Shown here: piece by piece, positions 1 to 10,600 of the stretch
Numbering within the stretch: position 1 is the first letter of the stretch
Layout of the letters: each line of letters starts with the position of its first letter
NCBI GenBank assembly: GCA_001769535.1
Contig: MEOH01000026.1
Location: forward strand, 186,001-250,000
From: Bacteroidetes bacterium GWF2_38_335
GTDB taxonomy: Bacteria; Bacteroidota; Bacteroidia; Bacteroidales; GWF2-38-335
DNA length: 64,000 nucleotides
Direction: 5' to 3'
Notes under the pieces: generated by a model
Told to the model about the DNA's origin: nothing
What the model saw: the letters and a program-made list of their open reading frames with translations, nothing else
Database searches by the model: none
Program-made: the position numbers and the translations under genes

Positions 1-1703
1 CTCTTGTTGACACTTTTGTCTGGCAAACCGTTTGCGCCCATGTCAGAAAAAATCCTTATCAGGTGGTTTTTAAAGTTAAGGATGACGGAACTTGCCCCAC
101 ATGCGACGAAGATAACCGTGTAAGTCTCGTTGATCAGAAAAACCTTAATATTACAGTTGTCGGTCCGGCTCCCGAAAATCTTGTGCTTACTCCAACAAGT
201 ACTTCTATTTTTGTTGATTGGGATCAAAGCTCATGCGATAAAGCTGTTGGTTATTTTATTTACAGGAGAATTTCATATTACGGCTTTGTTCCGGAACATT
301 GTGAAACAGGCGTCCCCGCTTACACAGGTTACACCCTTGTTGCTACAGTGGACAGTCTCATTAATACAAGTTACCTTGATAATAATAACGGAATTGGCTT
401 ACCTCAGGGTTATGAATATTGCTATATGGTTACTGCCTTTTACCCCGATGGAGCCGAAAGCTATGCTTCTGAAGAAATCTGCACCGACCTTGTAAAAGGC
501 ATTCCTACCATTACAAATGTTGATGTGATCGAAACTGACCCTGTCGAGGGCATCATTAACGTGATTTGGTCGAAACCTACCGAATTTGATACCCTGCTTG
601 CTCCGGGACCATACAGATACCTCATTTACAGATCTGAAGGATATTGGGGCGAAAGTCTTGTTTTGATAGATTCTTTAGAAAATTATGAAACCGACACAAC
701 ATATCTTGATAGCGCATTAAATACATTTGAAAATCCGTATTCCTACAAAATTGAGTTCTGGAACGTCAACGATACTTTAAGATTCCTTATTGGCAGTCCG
801 CATGTAGCATCTTCCGTATTTATTAATCTTGTGCCCGATGATAATGCTGTTATTATAAACATTAATAAAAACGTTCCCTGGATAGACACTGCTTATGTGA
901 TTTACCGGAAAAACAACCTTTCAATGGCCTTCGATTCCATTGGCACCACACCACTTATTCAATTCAGGGATTCGGTTTTGCAAAACGGCGAGGAATATTG
1001 TTATAAGGTGAAAACCGCAGGGGGGTATGATGATCCGATGTTTGTTTATCCAATTATAAACAATTCTCAAATCAGTTGTTGCATTCCGGCCGATACAACC
1101 GCACCCTGCAAACCACAGCTTTTTGTTACAAGTTTATGCGACAGCATGGCAAACCGACTCACCTGGACAAATCCCAATCATTATTGTTGCGACGATGTGG
1201 TTTCCTATAAAATATACTATAAACCGGTTTTTACAGCCGCATTTACTTTCCTGACAGCGATAATGAATGTTAATGATACGCTTTATTTCCATTATCCCGA
1301 AAACACCATTGCCGGTTGTTATGTTGTAACGGCAGTTGACTCTTTTAATAATGAAAGTGCTTTTTCAAACTGGGTATGCGTTGATGAATGTACTTATTAT
1401 GTACTTCCAAATGTTTTCACGCCCAATGGTGATGGAATCAATGATCTTTATAAACCGGGACCATATAAATATGTAGATCATGTTGAGATGAAAATTTTCG
1501 ACCGGTGGGGAATTCTGGTTTATGAAACTACCAATCCCGATATCAATTGGGATGGATCTTATATGAAAAACGGCAAGATGGTCACAACCGGAGTTTACTA
1601 TTATATATGCGATGTATATGAAAACCGGCTTACCGGAATAATTCCCCGGAATTTGGTTGGATTCATTCACATCTTTGCTGAGGAAAAAACTAATAACGAA
1701 TAA
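1..1703 (+). CDS. T9SS-sorted secreted protein with Fn3-like domains (5' truncated)
   Basis: The reading frame is open from base 3, so the true start lies upstream of the window. The visible part is a series of fibronectin-III-like modules of about 90 residues (phrases such as YFIYRR, YRYLIYRSEGY and YKIYYKPV recur), rich in paired cysteines. The last ~90 residues form a gliding-motility-associated C-terminal domain (TIGR04131/CHU_C): LPNVFTPNGDGINDLY, then FDRWGILVYE and NWDG. In the Bacteroidota this domain is a type B sorting signal for type IX secretion, so the protein is expected on the cell surface or released. The substrate or binding role cannot be read from this fragment. The next gene starts 4 bp after the stop, suggesting co-transcription. 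Confidence 0.9.
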   Translation, partial: LVDTFVWQTVCAHVRKNPYQVVFKVKDDGTCPTCDEDNRVSLVDQKNLNITVVGPAPENLVLTPTSTSIFVDWDQSSCDKAVGYFIYRRISYYGFVPEHCETGVPAYTGYTLVATVDSLINTSYLDNNNGIGLPQGYEYCYMVTAFYPDGAESYASEEICTDLVKGIPTITNVDVIETDPVEGIINVIWSKPTEFDTLLAPGPYRYLIYRSEGYWGESLVLIDSLENYETDTTYLDSALNTFENPYSYKIEFWNVNDTLRFLIGSPHVASSVFINLVPDDNAVIININKNVPWIDTAYVIYRKNNLSMAFDSIGTTPLIQFRDSVLQNGEEYCYKVKTAGGYDDPMFVYPIINNSQISCCIPADTTAPCKPQLFVTSLCDSMANRLTWTNPNHYCCDDVVSYKIYYKPVFTAAFTFLTAIMNVNDTLYFHYPENTIAGCYVVTAVDSFNNESAFSNWVCVDECTYYVLPNVFTPNGDGINDLYKPGPYKYVDHVEMKIFDRWGILVYETTNPDINWDGSYMKNGKMVTTGVYYYICDVYENRLTGIIPRNLVGFIHIFAEEKTNNE

Positions 1704-1707
1704 ATGC

Positions 1708-2931
1708 ATGTACAGAACTGGCTATAATATAATGATCGTTTTCCTGTTTTTGCTGCCGGCATTGTTATTTTCACAAAGCAGTAAGGATGATTTCATAAAC
1801 GCATCGGTTTTACTGATTAAAAAAGATTATCAGAAAGCCATCGATTATTCTGAAAAATGTATCAGCAATAACTTCCGTGTTGCCGAAGCAAACCTCATGG
1901 CAGGAAAAGCATATTACGAAATGGGAAATTTTGAAAAAGCAATTTCATGCTTTACCCAGGCAAATTCCGGTAAAAACAACGTTGCCGACCTGGAATTGGC
2001 AAAAGCATACGCCTCTTTAAATAACAATCCCGAAGCTGTAAAATTCCTTGAAAACCACCTGAAATCATCTTACAAGGAAACAAAAATTAAAATTTTCAAC
2101 GAACCTGCGTTTAAAAATCTTCAGGAAACCGATTTATGGAATAATCTTTGGAAAGAAGAATGGTATACACCTGCAGAAATAACGCTGGGCGAAGCGCATT
2201 CGCTTATTTCAATCGAAAATTATAATGATGCCCTTGAAATTCTTGATGATTATTTAATAAAAAGACCAAAAGATCATTATGCGCTTTTTCTGCGGTCGAT
2301 GGTGTTTACCGGACTTAAAAACAACGATAATGCCATTGAAGACCTTTCTGCCGCCATTGAGGCAAAATCTGCTACCCTTTATCTAAAAACAAGAGGTGAT
2401 CTTTATTTTATTGAAGGTAAATTAAGAAAAGCATTTGATGATTATAATTTGTGTGTAGAATCATCTCCCTATGATGTTACATTTTTTTATCTCAGAGCAA
2501 AAGCTTCCTATCACCTTAAAAAATACGACGCCGGTAAAACTGATATCGACAATTATCTGAAGTATTTCTCTAACAATAAGGATGCTTTCTATTACAGCGC
2601 GTTGATAAACATTGAACTTAAAGATTATCAAACGGCACTTATTGCCATGAACAACGCCATGGAAATTGATAGTCAATCGGCTAAGTATTTTTACACCCGT
2701 GCAAATATCTTTTTCTTCATGAAATCATATCAGTTTGCATATCAGGATTATACCATGAGCCTTGATTTTAATCCCTCATCGGGAGAAACCTATCTTATGA
2801 GAGGAAAAACAAGACTGGAACTTGGAAACCCCGAAAAAGCATGCAATGATTTTCAAAAAGCCGACCAGCTTAAAAATCCTGAAGCATCAAGCCTCATTGA
2901 ACTGCACTGCAGACAATACCTGAAAAATTAA
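1708..2931 (+). CDS. secreted/periplasmic TPR-repeat protein
   Basis: The frame is open further upstream, but Met at 1708, just after the preceding stop, gives a clean N-terminus with a hydrophobic signal peptide (VFLFLLPALLFSQ). A second Met at 1732 is also possible. The mature protein is a run of tetratricopeptide units: AEANLMAGKAYYEMGNFEKA, DHYALFLRSMVFTGLKNNDN, ETYLMRGKTRLELGNPEKA. TPR arrays are protein-protein interaction scaffolds, and no catalytic domain is visible. Its position directly after a T9SS-secreted protein suggests an envelope role, possibly in handling that protein. That link is inference from adjacency only. Confidence 0.85.
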   Translation: MYRTGYNIMIVFLFLLPALLFSQSSKDDFINASVLLIKKDYQKAIDYSEKCISNNFRVAEANLMAGKAYYEMGNFEKAISCFTQANSGKNNVADLELAKAYASLNNNPEAVKFLENHLKSSYKETKIKIFNEPAFKNLQETDLWNNLWKEEWYTPAEITLGEAHSLISIENYNDALEILDDYLIKRPKDHYALFLRSMVFTGLKNNDNAIEDLSAAIEAKSATLYLKTRGDLYFIEGKLRKAFDDYNLCVESSPYDVTFFYLRAKASYHLKKYDAGKTDIDNYLKYFSNNKDAFYYSALINIELKDYQTALIAMNNAMEIDSQSAKYFYTRANIFFFMKSYQFAYQDYTMSLDFNPSSGETYLMRGKTRLELGNPEKACNDFQKADQLKNPEASSLIELHCRQYLKN

Positions 2932-2940
2932 TCGACTTTT

Positions 2941-5109
2941 TTATTGATTACTTTGGTCATTGGACCCGTCTGATCTTACCAAAATTCCGCCTGCAAAAAG
3001 CAATCCTGATCTCATTACGCTTTCGGGCACAATTACAGGCTCTTCATTAAAAACTAACAGCTTGGCGAATGAATCATCCCCGTTCAACAATCCGGGATTT
3101 TTTCCGGTGAACTTTATCAGAACAACATTGTGCTGGCGGTCTCCCGAAATATAAGGAGCATCAAGCCTAACCACAAACCAGTTTTTTTCTCTTTTCTTTT
3201 GTTTAAAGGACCATATTTTGTCATTTTCAATGCAAATTCGGTCTGTAATCAAACCTGAATATGGAAAGACAACTTTATCAAGCATTTCTAAATTTCTTTT
3301 GTAATTGAAGAATCTGATTTTATATCCGACAAAATTAAGAGGCTGCCTGAAAATAAATGGATTGACTCTGATATCGATAATATTCCAGTGCTTCCTGACT
3401 AAATCGAAATGACTTAATCTGAATGCCAGCAGGAAAATAACTATACTTCCGGTCGAGGTCATTGACATTATCGCATCATTTGCGGCATGCGGACCAAATA
3501 TCCAACCCATAATGGCATACTCAAAAACCAGAATGCCTGTGAGGGTAATAATCAGATAATATTGTATTTTGGTCATCGGCAGCCTGGCTTCAAAAGTAAA
3601 ATATTTTGAATTGTTAAGTGCATTGTTAATGAATGTAACCCATATTTTAATGATTACCAGATAGTAAAAAACAAAAATAAAAGAATAGCCAAAATAAAGC
3701 AGAAAATTATATAACCCGTGCGAAATGGCAGCAAAAATGAAAAACACGAAAAACAGGGGCAGGGGATGTGTTTTAAATTTGTACTTTGCCAAAACTAGTC
3801 CATAGGCAATTATCGATGAAAAAAACATATGTCCGACTACCGATATCAAAGCACGTCCATGAATTATATCAACCGAGTCGGTATGAAAATAAATCATGTT
3901 TTCAATAAAGGAGAAACCCAATGCCGAAACCGATGCATAAAAAATATAGTCATAGGGCTCATCCACAATTTTTGTAAACAAAATAAAAATAACAAGAGGC
4001 AAAATCTTTACCGTTTCTTCAACTCCGCCAGTTACAATTATTGAATACATCAGGTCATTAACCGGTTCTCCATTACGGTTGAAATGTACGTAGTAATTGA
4101 AAAAAGTTGACATGTAATCACAGAAAAAGCTAAAAAATGCACCCATAAAAAAGACAATCAGGATATGCCTGATTTTTTCCTTTTCATACAAGTCAGCCAT
4201 TCTGAGATATATAATATATGTAAAGGTAATAAGCAAGGATGCGATAAATCCAATTAAATTGATGCGGGCAAGTATTATCTGAATCAGAGAAATAAAATAA
4301 TATTCAAAATCATTATTCAGATAGGCAAGATCTTTTACAATGGATTTGGGAATATATTCTGCACTTTTGTCATCATAAATTAATACTGTTGCCTTTCCAT
4401 AATCCTTATTGTCCATGTACATAAAAGCCAGGCTTCGGTATGCAAACAGCAGACTTCCATTTGCTTTTATCTCATCATAATAGAACTTTTCGGCAATATT
4501 GAATTTGCCGGCACCTTCATAGATAAATCCGATAATCAGGTTCCTGTATTTAAATGTTTTTGGCTTTATATTAAACAAGGTGTAAATTGCTTCCTTTGTT
4601 TCTCCTGCCTTATATTTGCAGTAGCCCAGACCAAAATAGCCCAACGCAGCACTATTGATATCAATGGAATTGGAAATGATTCGGTTATAATAATTAAAAA
4701 GCGAGTCATCATTTCTTTTTATTTCCAAACCTTTTATATCATACGTGATTTCTTCCTGAGAAAAATGGGCATTAATAAGGTTAAAGTTGTTTTCAAGGTT
4801 TGCGGAATCTTTTTTCACCATCTCCCAGCAAGCTTCAGTCAGTAAGGCCGGAATGTCCCTTTTCTTTGCAAATTCCATTTTCTCTTCCGGCGATTCAAAC
4901 ACAGGCTCTTCAAAAAGCAGGTTTACTGCAAAAAATGCAATTCCGGTGAGTAATATTATACTTAAAAGAGATTTATTTCTTATCAGAAAAGATCTTCTGT
5001 ACCTTTCTTTTCGCAAAGATTTTTGCTTGTATAATTCCGTCCCATATGCCAATCCGAAAACGGGCAGAAATACAAGGACCAGAAACAGAATAACCTTAAA
5101 AGGATACAT
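2941..5109 (-). CDS. PrsW-family intramembrane protease with N-terminal TPR-like region
   Basis: This 722-residue protein has two N-terminal membrane segments (about 3-22 and 48-66). A soluble helical TPR-like region follows (about 75-275, e.g. AALGYFGLGYCKYKAGETKE), then a block of about eight hydrophobic segments (about 285-560) and a soluble C-terminal domain. The membrane block carries the PrsW signature: EETVK near residue 363, FIENMIYF near 403 and SHGLYNF near 462, supplying the Glu and His residues thought to form the active site. Bacillus PrsW makes site-1 cleavage of an anti-sigma factor. No sigma/anti-sigma pair lies nearby, so the substrate is unknown. PrsW proteins are often only 200-400 residues, so the TPR region and C-terminal domain are extra. 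Confidence 0.85.
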   Translation of the reverse strand: MYPFKVILFLVLVFLPVFGLAYGTELYKQKSLRKERYRRSFLIRNKSLLSIILLTGIAFFAVNLLFEEPVFESPEEKMEFAKKRDIPALLTEACWEMVKKDSANLENNFNLINAHFSQEEITYDIKGLEIKRNDDSLFNYYNRIISNSIDINSAALGYFGLGYCKYKAGETKEAIYTLFNIKPKTFKYRNLIIGFIYEGAGKFNIAEKFYYDEIKANGSLLFAYRSLAFMYMDNKDYGKATVLIYDDKSAEYIPKSIVKDLAYLNNDFEYYFISLIQIILARINLIGFIASLLITFTYIIYLRMADLYEKEKIRHILIVFFMGAFFSFFCDYMSTFFNYYVHFNRNGEPVNDLMYSIIVTGGVEETVKILPLVIFILFTKIVDEPYDYIFYASVSALGFSFIENMIYFHTDSVDIIHGRALISVVGHMFFSSIIAYGLVLAKYKFKTHPLPLFFVFFIFAAISHGLYNFLLYFGYSFIFVFYYLVIIKIWVTFINNALNNSKYFTFEARLPMTKIQYYLIITLTGILVFEYAIMGWIFGPHAANDAIMSMTSTGSIVIFLLAFRLSHFDLVRKHWNIIDIRVNPFIFRQPLNFVGYKIRFFNYKRNLEMLDKVVFPYSGLITDRICIENDKIWSFKQKKREKNWFVVRLDAPYISGDRQHNVVLIKFTGKNPGLLNGDDSFAKLLVFNEEPVIVPESVMRSGLLFAGGILVRSDGSNDQSNQ

Positions 5110-5206
5110 TTGATAAACAATAAATAATCTGTGGTTAAAGATACAATTATTTTGCCAAAATTAAATTCATAAAAAAGTTTGTGAAAGACTAATTACTTGC
5201 TGACAC

Positions 5207-6343
5207 CTAACTGAAATGACCTGAACATAAAGCTCCAAGAAATTCAATGGATTTGGGTATTATGCTATCAGGAAAATCATATGATTCCTGATGAAGCCCC
5301 GGACAATCTTTTCCGGCTCCGATTCCAAAATAACATGTTTTTGCAATATTGTTATAATGGGCAAAATCCTCGGACCATCTGAATGGCTCATTTTGCCTTT
5401 TTATTTTTATTTTCATTTTTCTTGCTGCCTGTTCAACTATTGCGAGGGCTTCAGAATTATTAACCAATGCTGGAAAAACATCTGAAAGGGAAGTTTTTAT
5501 TTCCAACCTATGATTAACTTTTAGCTCAAGGATTTTATTGCTTATCTTCTTAATAATTAAATTCATATCCGTATCAGAAAAGGATCTTAAAGTGACCAGC
5601 ATTTTGGCTGAGCCCGGACTGATTCCAAACACAGGTTTTCCAATGCTCACATGGGTTATTGTATTAAGAATGAAATCCTTAAACCCTGATGGTTTTTTGT
5701 TTAATTTCTCAAAAAAATCAATCAATGACATTACTGCCAGCACAGGTGAAATTCCACTTTCAGGATTTGCAGCATGAGCATTTTTTCCTTTAAGTTCAAT
5801 CGCTAGTCCGCTTGAAGCTGAAGCAAATGTTCCTTCCTTAGTAATAATGGTGTTTTCAGAAAATCCGGGTAAATTATGGTATCCAAAAATAAAATCCGGC
5901 GCAATTTCATTTAAAACTCCCTTGCTGATTATCCTTTTTGCCCCATTTCCTGTTTCCTCTTCGGGTTGAAACAACAAAACAATTTTTCCATTAACAGGTC
6001 TGTTTTTATTAAGAAAGGATGCTAAACCGGCAAGAATTGCAGAATGTCCGTCGTGCCCACACTGGTGTGATACACTTTTATTTAGCGAGCTGTAATCATT
6101 GACAACTGAAGATGATACCTTTACTGCATCCATATCTGCCCTGATCATCGTAGTAAATCCGGGTTTCATTCCGTTAAATATTGCAATAATTGCATTTCCG
6201 CCCTGTTTTGTAAGTAATGTATCCGGGTTTTGCTTTTTAAGAAAATCTTCAATTATGGTAGATGTTTTAATTTCTTTTCCCGAAACCTCGGCGTTCTGAT
6301 GAAGCAAATGCCTCAGTTTCTTCATATCTGCTATATTTTCCAT
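5207..6343 (-). CDS. M20-family metallo-amidohydrolase
   Basis: The protein (378 aa) belongs to the M20D amidohydrolase group (IAA-amino acid hydrolase / N-acyl-amino acid deacylase type). Metal-binding and catalytic motifs are present: HQCGHDGHSA near residues 93-102, PEEETGNGAK near 125, and GYHNLPG further on. A central dimerisation domain contains KGKNAHAANPESG. Such enzymes cleave N-acyl or aminoacyl amide bonds with two zinc or manganese ions. The exact substrate cannot be assigned. No signal peptide is seen, so it is cytoplasmic. It lies on the same strand and upstream of the PrsW gene, about 100 bp apart, and is divergent from sbcD. Confidence 0.9.
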   Translation of the reverse strand: MENIADMKKLRHLLHQNAEVSGKEIKTSTIIEDFLKKQNPDTLLTKQGGNAIIAIFNGMKPGFTTMIRADMDAVKVSSSVVNDYSSLNKSVSHQCGHDGHSAILAGLASFLNKNRPVNGKIVLLFQPEEETGNGAKRIISKGVLNEIAPDFIFGYHNLPGFSENTIITKEGTFASASSGLAIELKGKNAHAANPESGISPVLAVMSLIDFFEKLNKKPSGFKDFILNTITHVSIGKPVFGISPGSAKMLVTLRSFSDTDMNLIIKKISNKILELKVNHRLEIKTSLSDVFPALVNNSEALAIVEQAARKMKIKIKRQNEPFRWSEDFAHYNNIAKTCYFGIGAGKDCPGLHQESYDFPDSIIPKSIEFLGALCSGHFS

Positions 6344-6457
6344 GGTATCTGAATTTGGTTGAAAAAATATAAAAGTTTATAATCAAAAACAAATTCCCTT
6401 TTGTTATTTTTATTGCGGTTTCAACGTACTAAAGAAAAATTGCATAAAACCAACCTG

Positions 6458-7672
6458 ATGAAAATTTTACATACCTCGGACTGGCATCTCGGTAAAAAAC
6501 TCGGTGATTATCACAGACTGCCCGAACAGAAAGAAATTCTTGAGGAAATTACAACCATTGCAGACAAGGAAAAAGCCGACCTGGTAATTATTTCCGGTGA
6601 CCTTTTTGATACCTTCAATCCACCCGCAGAAGCTGTTGAACTTTTCTATAAAAACCTTAAAAAACTGTCGCTTAACGGAAAACGACCGGTTATTGCTATT
6701 GCAGGAAACCATGATTCGCCCGAGCGTATTGAACTTGCCGATCCACTGGCACGAGAATGCGGAATCATTTTCATTGGCTTTCCAAATACGATTGTTCCTT
6801 TGCTGAAACTGGAAACCGGAATGAAAATTGCCAATTCCGAAGAAGGTTTTGTTGAACTTTATATTCCTGATTCTGAAATCCCTGTCAGAATTCTTCATAC
6901 CGCTTATGCCAATGAATTCAGGTTGAAAGCCTTTCTGGGTAATGATGACAGTGAAGCAGAAATGAGAGAAATTCTCAGGGAAAAATGGAAGCTTCTTTCT
7001 GAAAAATACTGCGACCAAAAGGGAATAAATTTGTTAATCAGCCATCTTTTCTTTGTTAAAGAAGGCGAAGTATTACCCGAAGAGCCTGAAGACGAAAAGC
7101 CTATTGTTCATGTTGGGGGTGCTCAGGTAATTTTTACTTCGGCAATTCCGGGCAATATCCAATATACAGCTCTTGGCCATTTGCACCGAAAACAATTTGT
7201 GGATAAAACTCCTTGCCCTGTTTGCTATTCAGGTAGTCCGCTTGCCTATTCATTTTCTGAAGCAAATCAAAAAAAATATGTTATTTGCGTTGATGCTGAG
7301 CCCGGAAAAGCAGTCAAAATCAAAGAAATTGAATTGCAAACAGGAAAAAAACTTTTACGATACCGTGCCGAAAACATTGAAAACGCTCTTGAATGGCTCT
7401 GCAACAATGAGAAAAGTCTTGTGGAATTAACACTTGTTTCAGATACCTATATCAGTGCACAGGACAGGCGACAACTCTATAATTGTCACAAAGGAATTAT
7501 TAGCATCGTTCCCGAAATCATCCGGAAAGACAACGCGGAATCCGAAAAAATCTCGATTGACCTGACTAAAAACATTACTGAATTGTTTGTCGATTATTTC
7601 AAACATGAGAAAGGCCAGGAACCAAACGAAAAAATAATGAAATTGTTTAAGGAAGTATTATCCGAAAAATAA
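6458..7672 (+). CDS. sbcD: exonuclease subunit SbcD (Mre11-like)
   Basis: This is the calcineurin-like nuclease subunit of the SbcCD complex, which opens DNA hairpins and processes blocked DNA ends. I place the start at 6458 because the family begins with MKILHTSDWHLGK. The frame extends 19 codons upstream without similarity. Metal-binding motifs appear in order: SDWH at residues 7-10, SGDLFD near 46, GNHDSPER near 82, SHLFF in mid-protein and GHLHRKQ after it. A capping domain follows. The sbcC gene starts 6 bp after this stop, so the two subunits are translated from one message, as is usual. Confidence 0.96.
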   Translation: MKILHTSDWHLGKKLGDYHRLPEQKEILEEITTIADKEKADLVIISGDLFDTFNPPAEAVELFYKNLKKLSLNGKRPVIAIAGNHDSPERIELADPLARECGIIFIGFPNTIVPLLKLETGMKIANSEEGFVELYIPDSEIPVRILHTAYANEFRLKAFLGNDDSEAEMREILREKWKLLSEKYCDQKGINLLISHLFFVKEGEVLPEEPEDEKPIVHVGGAQVIFTSAIPGNIQYTALGHLHRKQFVDKTPCPVCYSGSPLAYSFSEANQKKYVICVDAEPGKAVKIKEIELQTGKKLLRYRAENIENALEWLCNNEKSLVELTLVSDTYISAQDRRQLYNCHKGIISIVPEIIRKDNAESEKISIDLTKNITELFVDYFKHEKGQEPNEKIMKLFKEVLSEK

Positions 7673-7678
7673 ACCGAA

Positions 7679-10600
7679 ATGATACCAGTAAGCTTAACAA
7701 TAGAAGGCCTCTATTCATATCAGGAACCTCAAAAAATCAATTTTTCAGAGCTGGGAAAAGCCCATTTGTTCGGGATCTTTGGTCAGGTTGGCTCAGGTAA
7801 ATCAACCATCCTCGAAGCCATTTCATTTGCTCTTTATGGAAAAACTGACCGTTTAACTACCGCCGATAAAAGAAATTACAATATGATGAACCTCAAATCT
7901 GACAAGATGTTCATCAGCTTCGAATTTACTGCCGGCGAAAATGGTAGCTTGTATATTGCCGAAGCTTCAAGCAAAAGAAATAAGAAAAAATTCAGCGATG
8001 TTAATGTAATAGAACGGAAAGCATACAAATTGGAAAATGGCGAGCGCACTCCCATTGAGGTGACCGCTCTCGAAGAGGCTGTGGGTTTAAGTTACGAGAA
8101 CTTTAAAAGAACTATTATAATTCCTCAGGGAAAATTCCAGGAATTTCTTCAGCTTAGCTCAAAGGACAGAACACAAATGATGAAAGAACTGTTCGGTTTG
8201 GGAAAATTTGAGCTTTCGCAAAATGTGTCTTCACTTGAATCTGAAAATAACGCCAAAAAACAAAACATTGAAGGTCAACTTCAGCAACTTGGAAACATTA
8301 GCCATGAAGAAATTGAACAAATTGCCCAAAAGGTTTTGGCCCTGGAAACTAAGATTATTGAAATAACAATTCAGTTAAAGAAAAAACATGAAGAAGAAAT
8401 TGAAGTAACAAGGATTAAAAATTTGATAATCAAAAAAGAAGAGCTTGAAAAACAGAAAAAGGAACTTATTGAAAAAAAGACACAGATAACCAAACGTGAA
8501 GAAATTATTTCAAAATATGAATATTGTCTTCAGCATTTTCAGGGACTGTTTGAACTAAAAAAATCCGGAGCGGAAAAAATATTATCTCTTGGAAAATCTT
8601 TGGAAATTAATAAAAAAGAACAATCCGATTTTTTGAATAAAATTGAATTGGCTAAAAAATTACATTCTGAAATTCAGCCTGCTTATGACGCCAGAGAATC
8701 GGAGTTGAAAAAAGCTGATGAACTTTCAAAATTAAAAACAGTTTCAGGGTTGATAAACGAAATTAATGCATTGGAAACCAGATTAAAAAACGGGGAGGAT
8801 AAGCTTAAAGAAAACGAGAAAACTGCAGCCGAATTTAAAGAAAAACAGGAATCGACTACAAAGACCATTGCAGAAATCAAAAAAAACATGCCCGATCTTG
8901 CCGAATTGAGTCTGATAAATGCCTGGCATATTGAGAATAAAAATCTTACAGAAGGATTAAAAAAGAATCAGGAATCAATTAAAAATCATGAAATTGTGTT
9001 TTCAGACATCAAATCTGCTGTCTTAAATATTATTCCGGAAGCAGTCATTTCAAATGCCTCTGAACTAACAACTTTAATTGATGAAAGAATTACTACATCA
9101 AATACAGATCTTGAAAAAATCAATGGAGAAATTGATGAACTGAATATAAGAGCTAAACTTCTTGAATTTTCTGATTCCCTGAAAGATGGTCATGCTTGTC
9201 CGCTCTGCGGCTCAACCCACCATCCTTCAAAATACAAAAACAAAGAGATTGCTGAACAGCTGGACTCATTCAAAAAACTGAAATCAAAGGAAGAAAATCA
9301 AATAAAAAAACTCAGCGAACTCAGACAAAAACTAGATGGAAATATTGAAAACATTGAAAAGGCAATTAATGAAAAATCCCGTCAGGAAAATCTCATTGAC
9401 CTGCACTTGAAAAAATTTAAATGGCCTGAATATGAGAATTCCGACGAATCTGACAAAGCTTTTGAACTAGCAAAGAAACTCTCGGAAAAGCTGAAAAACG
9501 AGGAAGACATTATTGCCAAAGTGAACGATGCTTTAAATATCGAGAGTGCCAACCGTGAAAAATATATCGCAGCGCTGGCCCAGATTAACAATGACAAAAC
9601 AAACAAATGCGCACAAAAAGACCTGCTTCTGAGCCAGATAATGCAACTGTGTCCCGATGATTTCATAAATATGGAACCCGAAAAAATTGAAGCTTTGATA
9701 TCTTCAATGAAAAAAACCATCTCTGAAACTATTGCCAAATATGAAAAAATAACACAAGAGCTGGCCAATCTTCAAAAATCATCCGATGAACTTACCGGAT
9801 CCATTAATTCAGAAGAAAAACTTTTAGCAGAAGAAAATTCTAAGCTTTTATCCTTAAATGAAAAAATTTCTATAAAAATTGCTGATTCTCCTTTCTCAAA
9901 CCCAACAGAAATTGAAGAAATCCTTGAAAGATCAATGAACACTGAAAAGGAGAAAAAAGATATCTCAGATTTTTATTTGCAGTTTAAATCAGTTAACGAC
10001 CAATTTGACAACATCCTGACCGAAATTGGCAATAAAACATATTCGCCCGAAAACCATAAAATACTTACCGAAGAAATTCAAACCTTACAGCACTCGAAAT
10101 CCCTGACTGATCAGGAAAAAGGGGAGACCACTGCCATTTTGAAAAGAATGAATGAAGATGCATTGAAAAAAATAGCCTTAAACAAAGAATTAACCGAGGT
10201 TATCGAACGTGGCGATGATTTGAAAACACTGAAAAAGCTATTTCATGCAAGCGGTTTTGTTAATTTTGTAAGCACAGCCTATTTAAGAAATCTTTGCACC
10301 GCAGCAAATATCAGGTTTTATAAAATGACCGGACAAAAACTTAGTCTCGAACTTTCCGAAGACAATGACTTTTTAGTGAGGGATTTTCTCAATGGAGGAA
10401 ATTTGAGAAGCATCAAGACACTTTCGGGCGGACAAACTTTTCAGGCAGCCCTTTCAATGGCGCTTGCACTGGCCGACAACATCCAAAATCTTCAGAATTC
10501 TTCACAAAACTTCTTTTTCCTTGATGAAGGATTTGGCACACTTGATAAAAACTCCATTTTAACTGTGTTTGAAACACTGAAATCCCTAAAAAAAGAAAAC

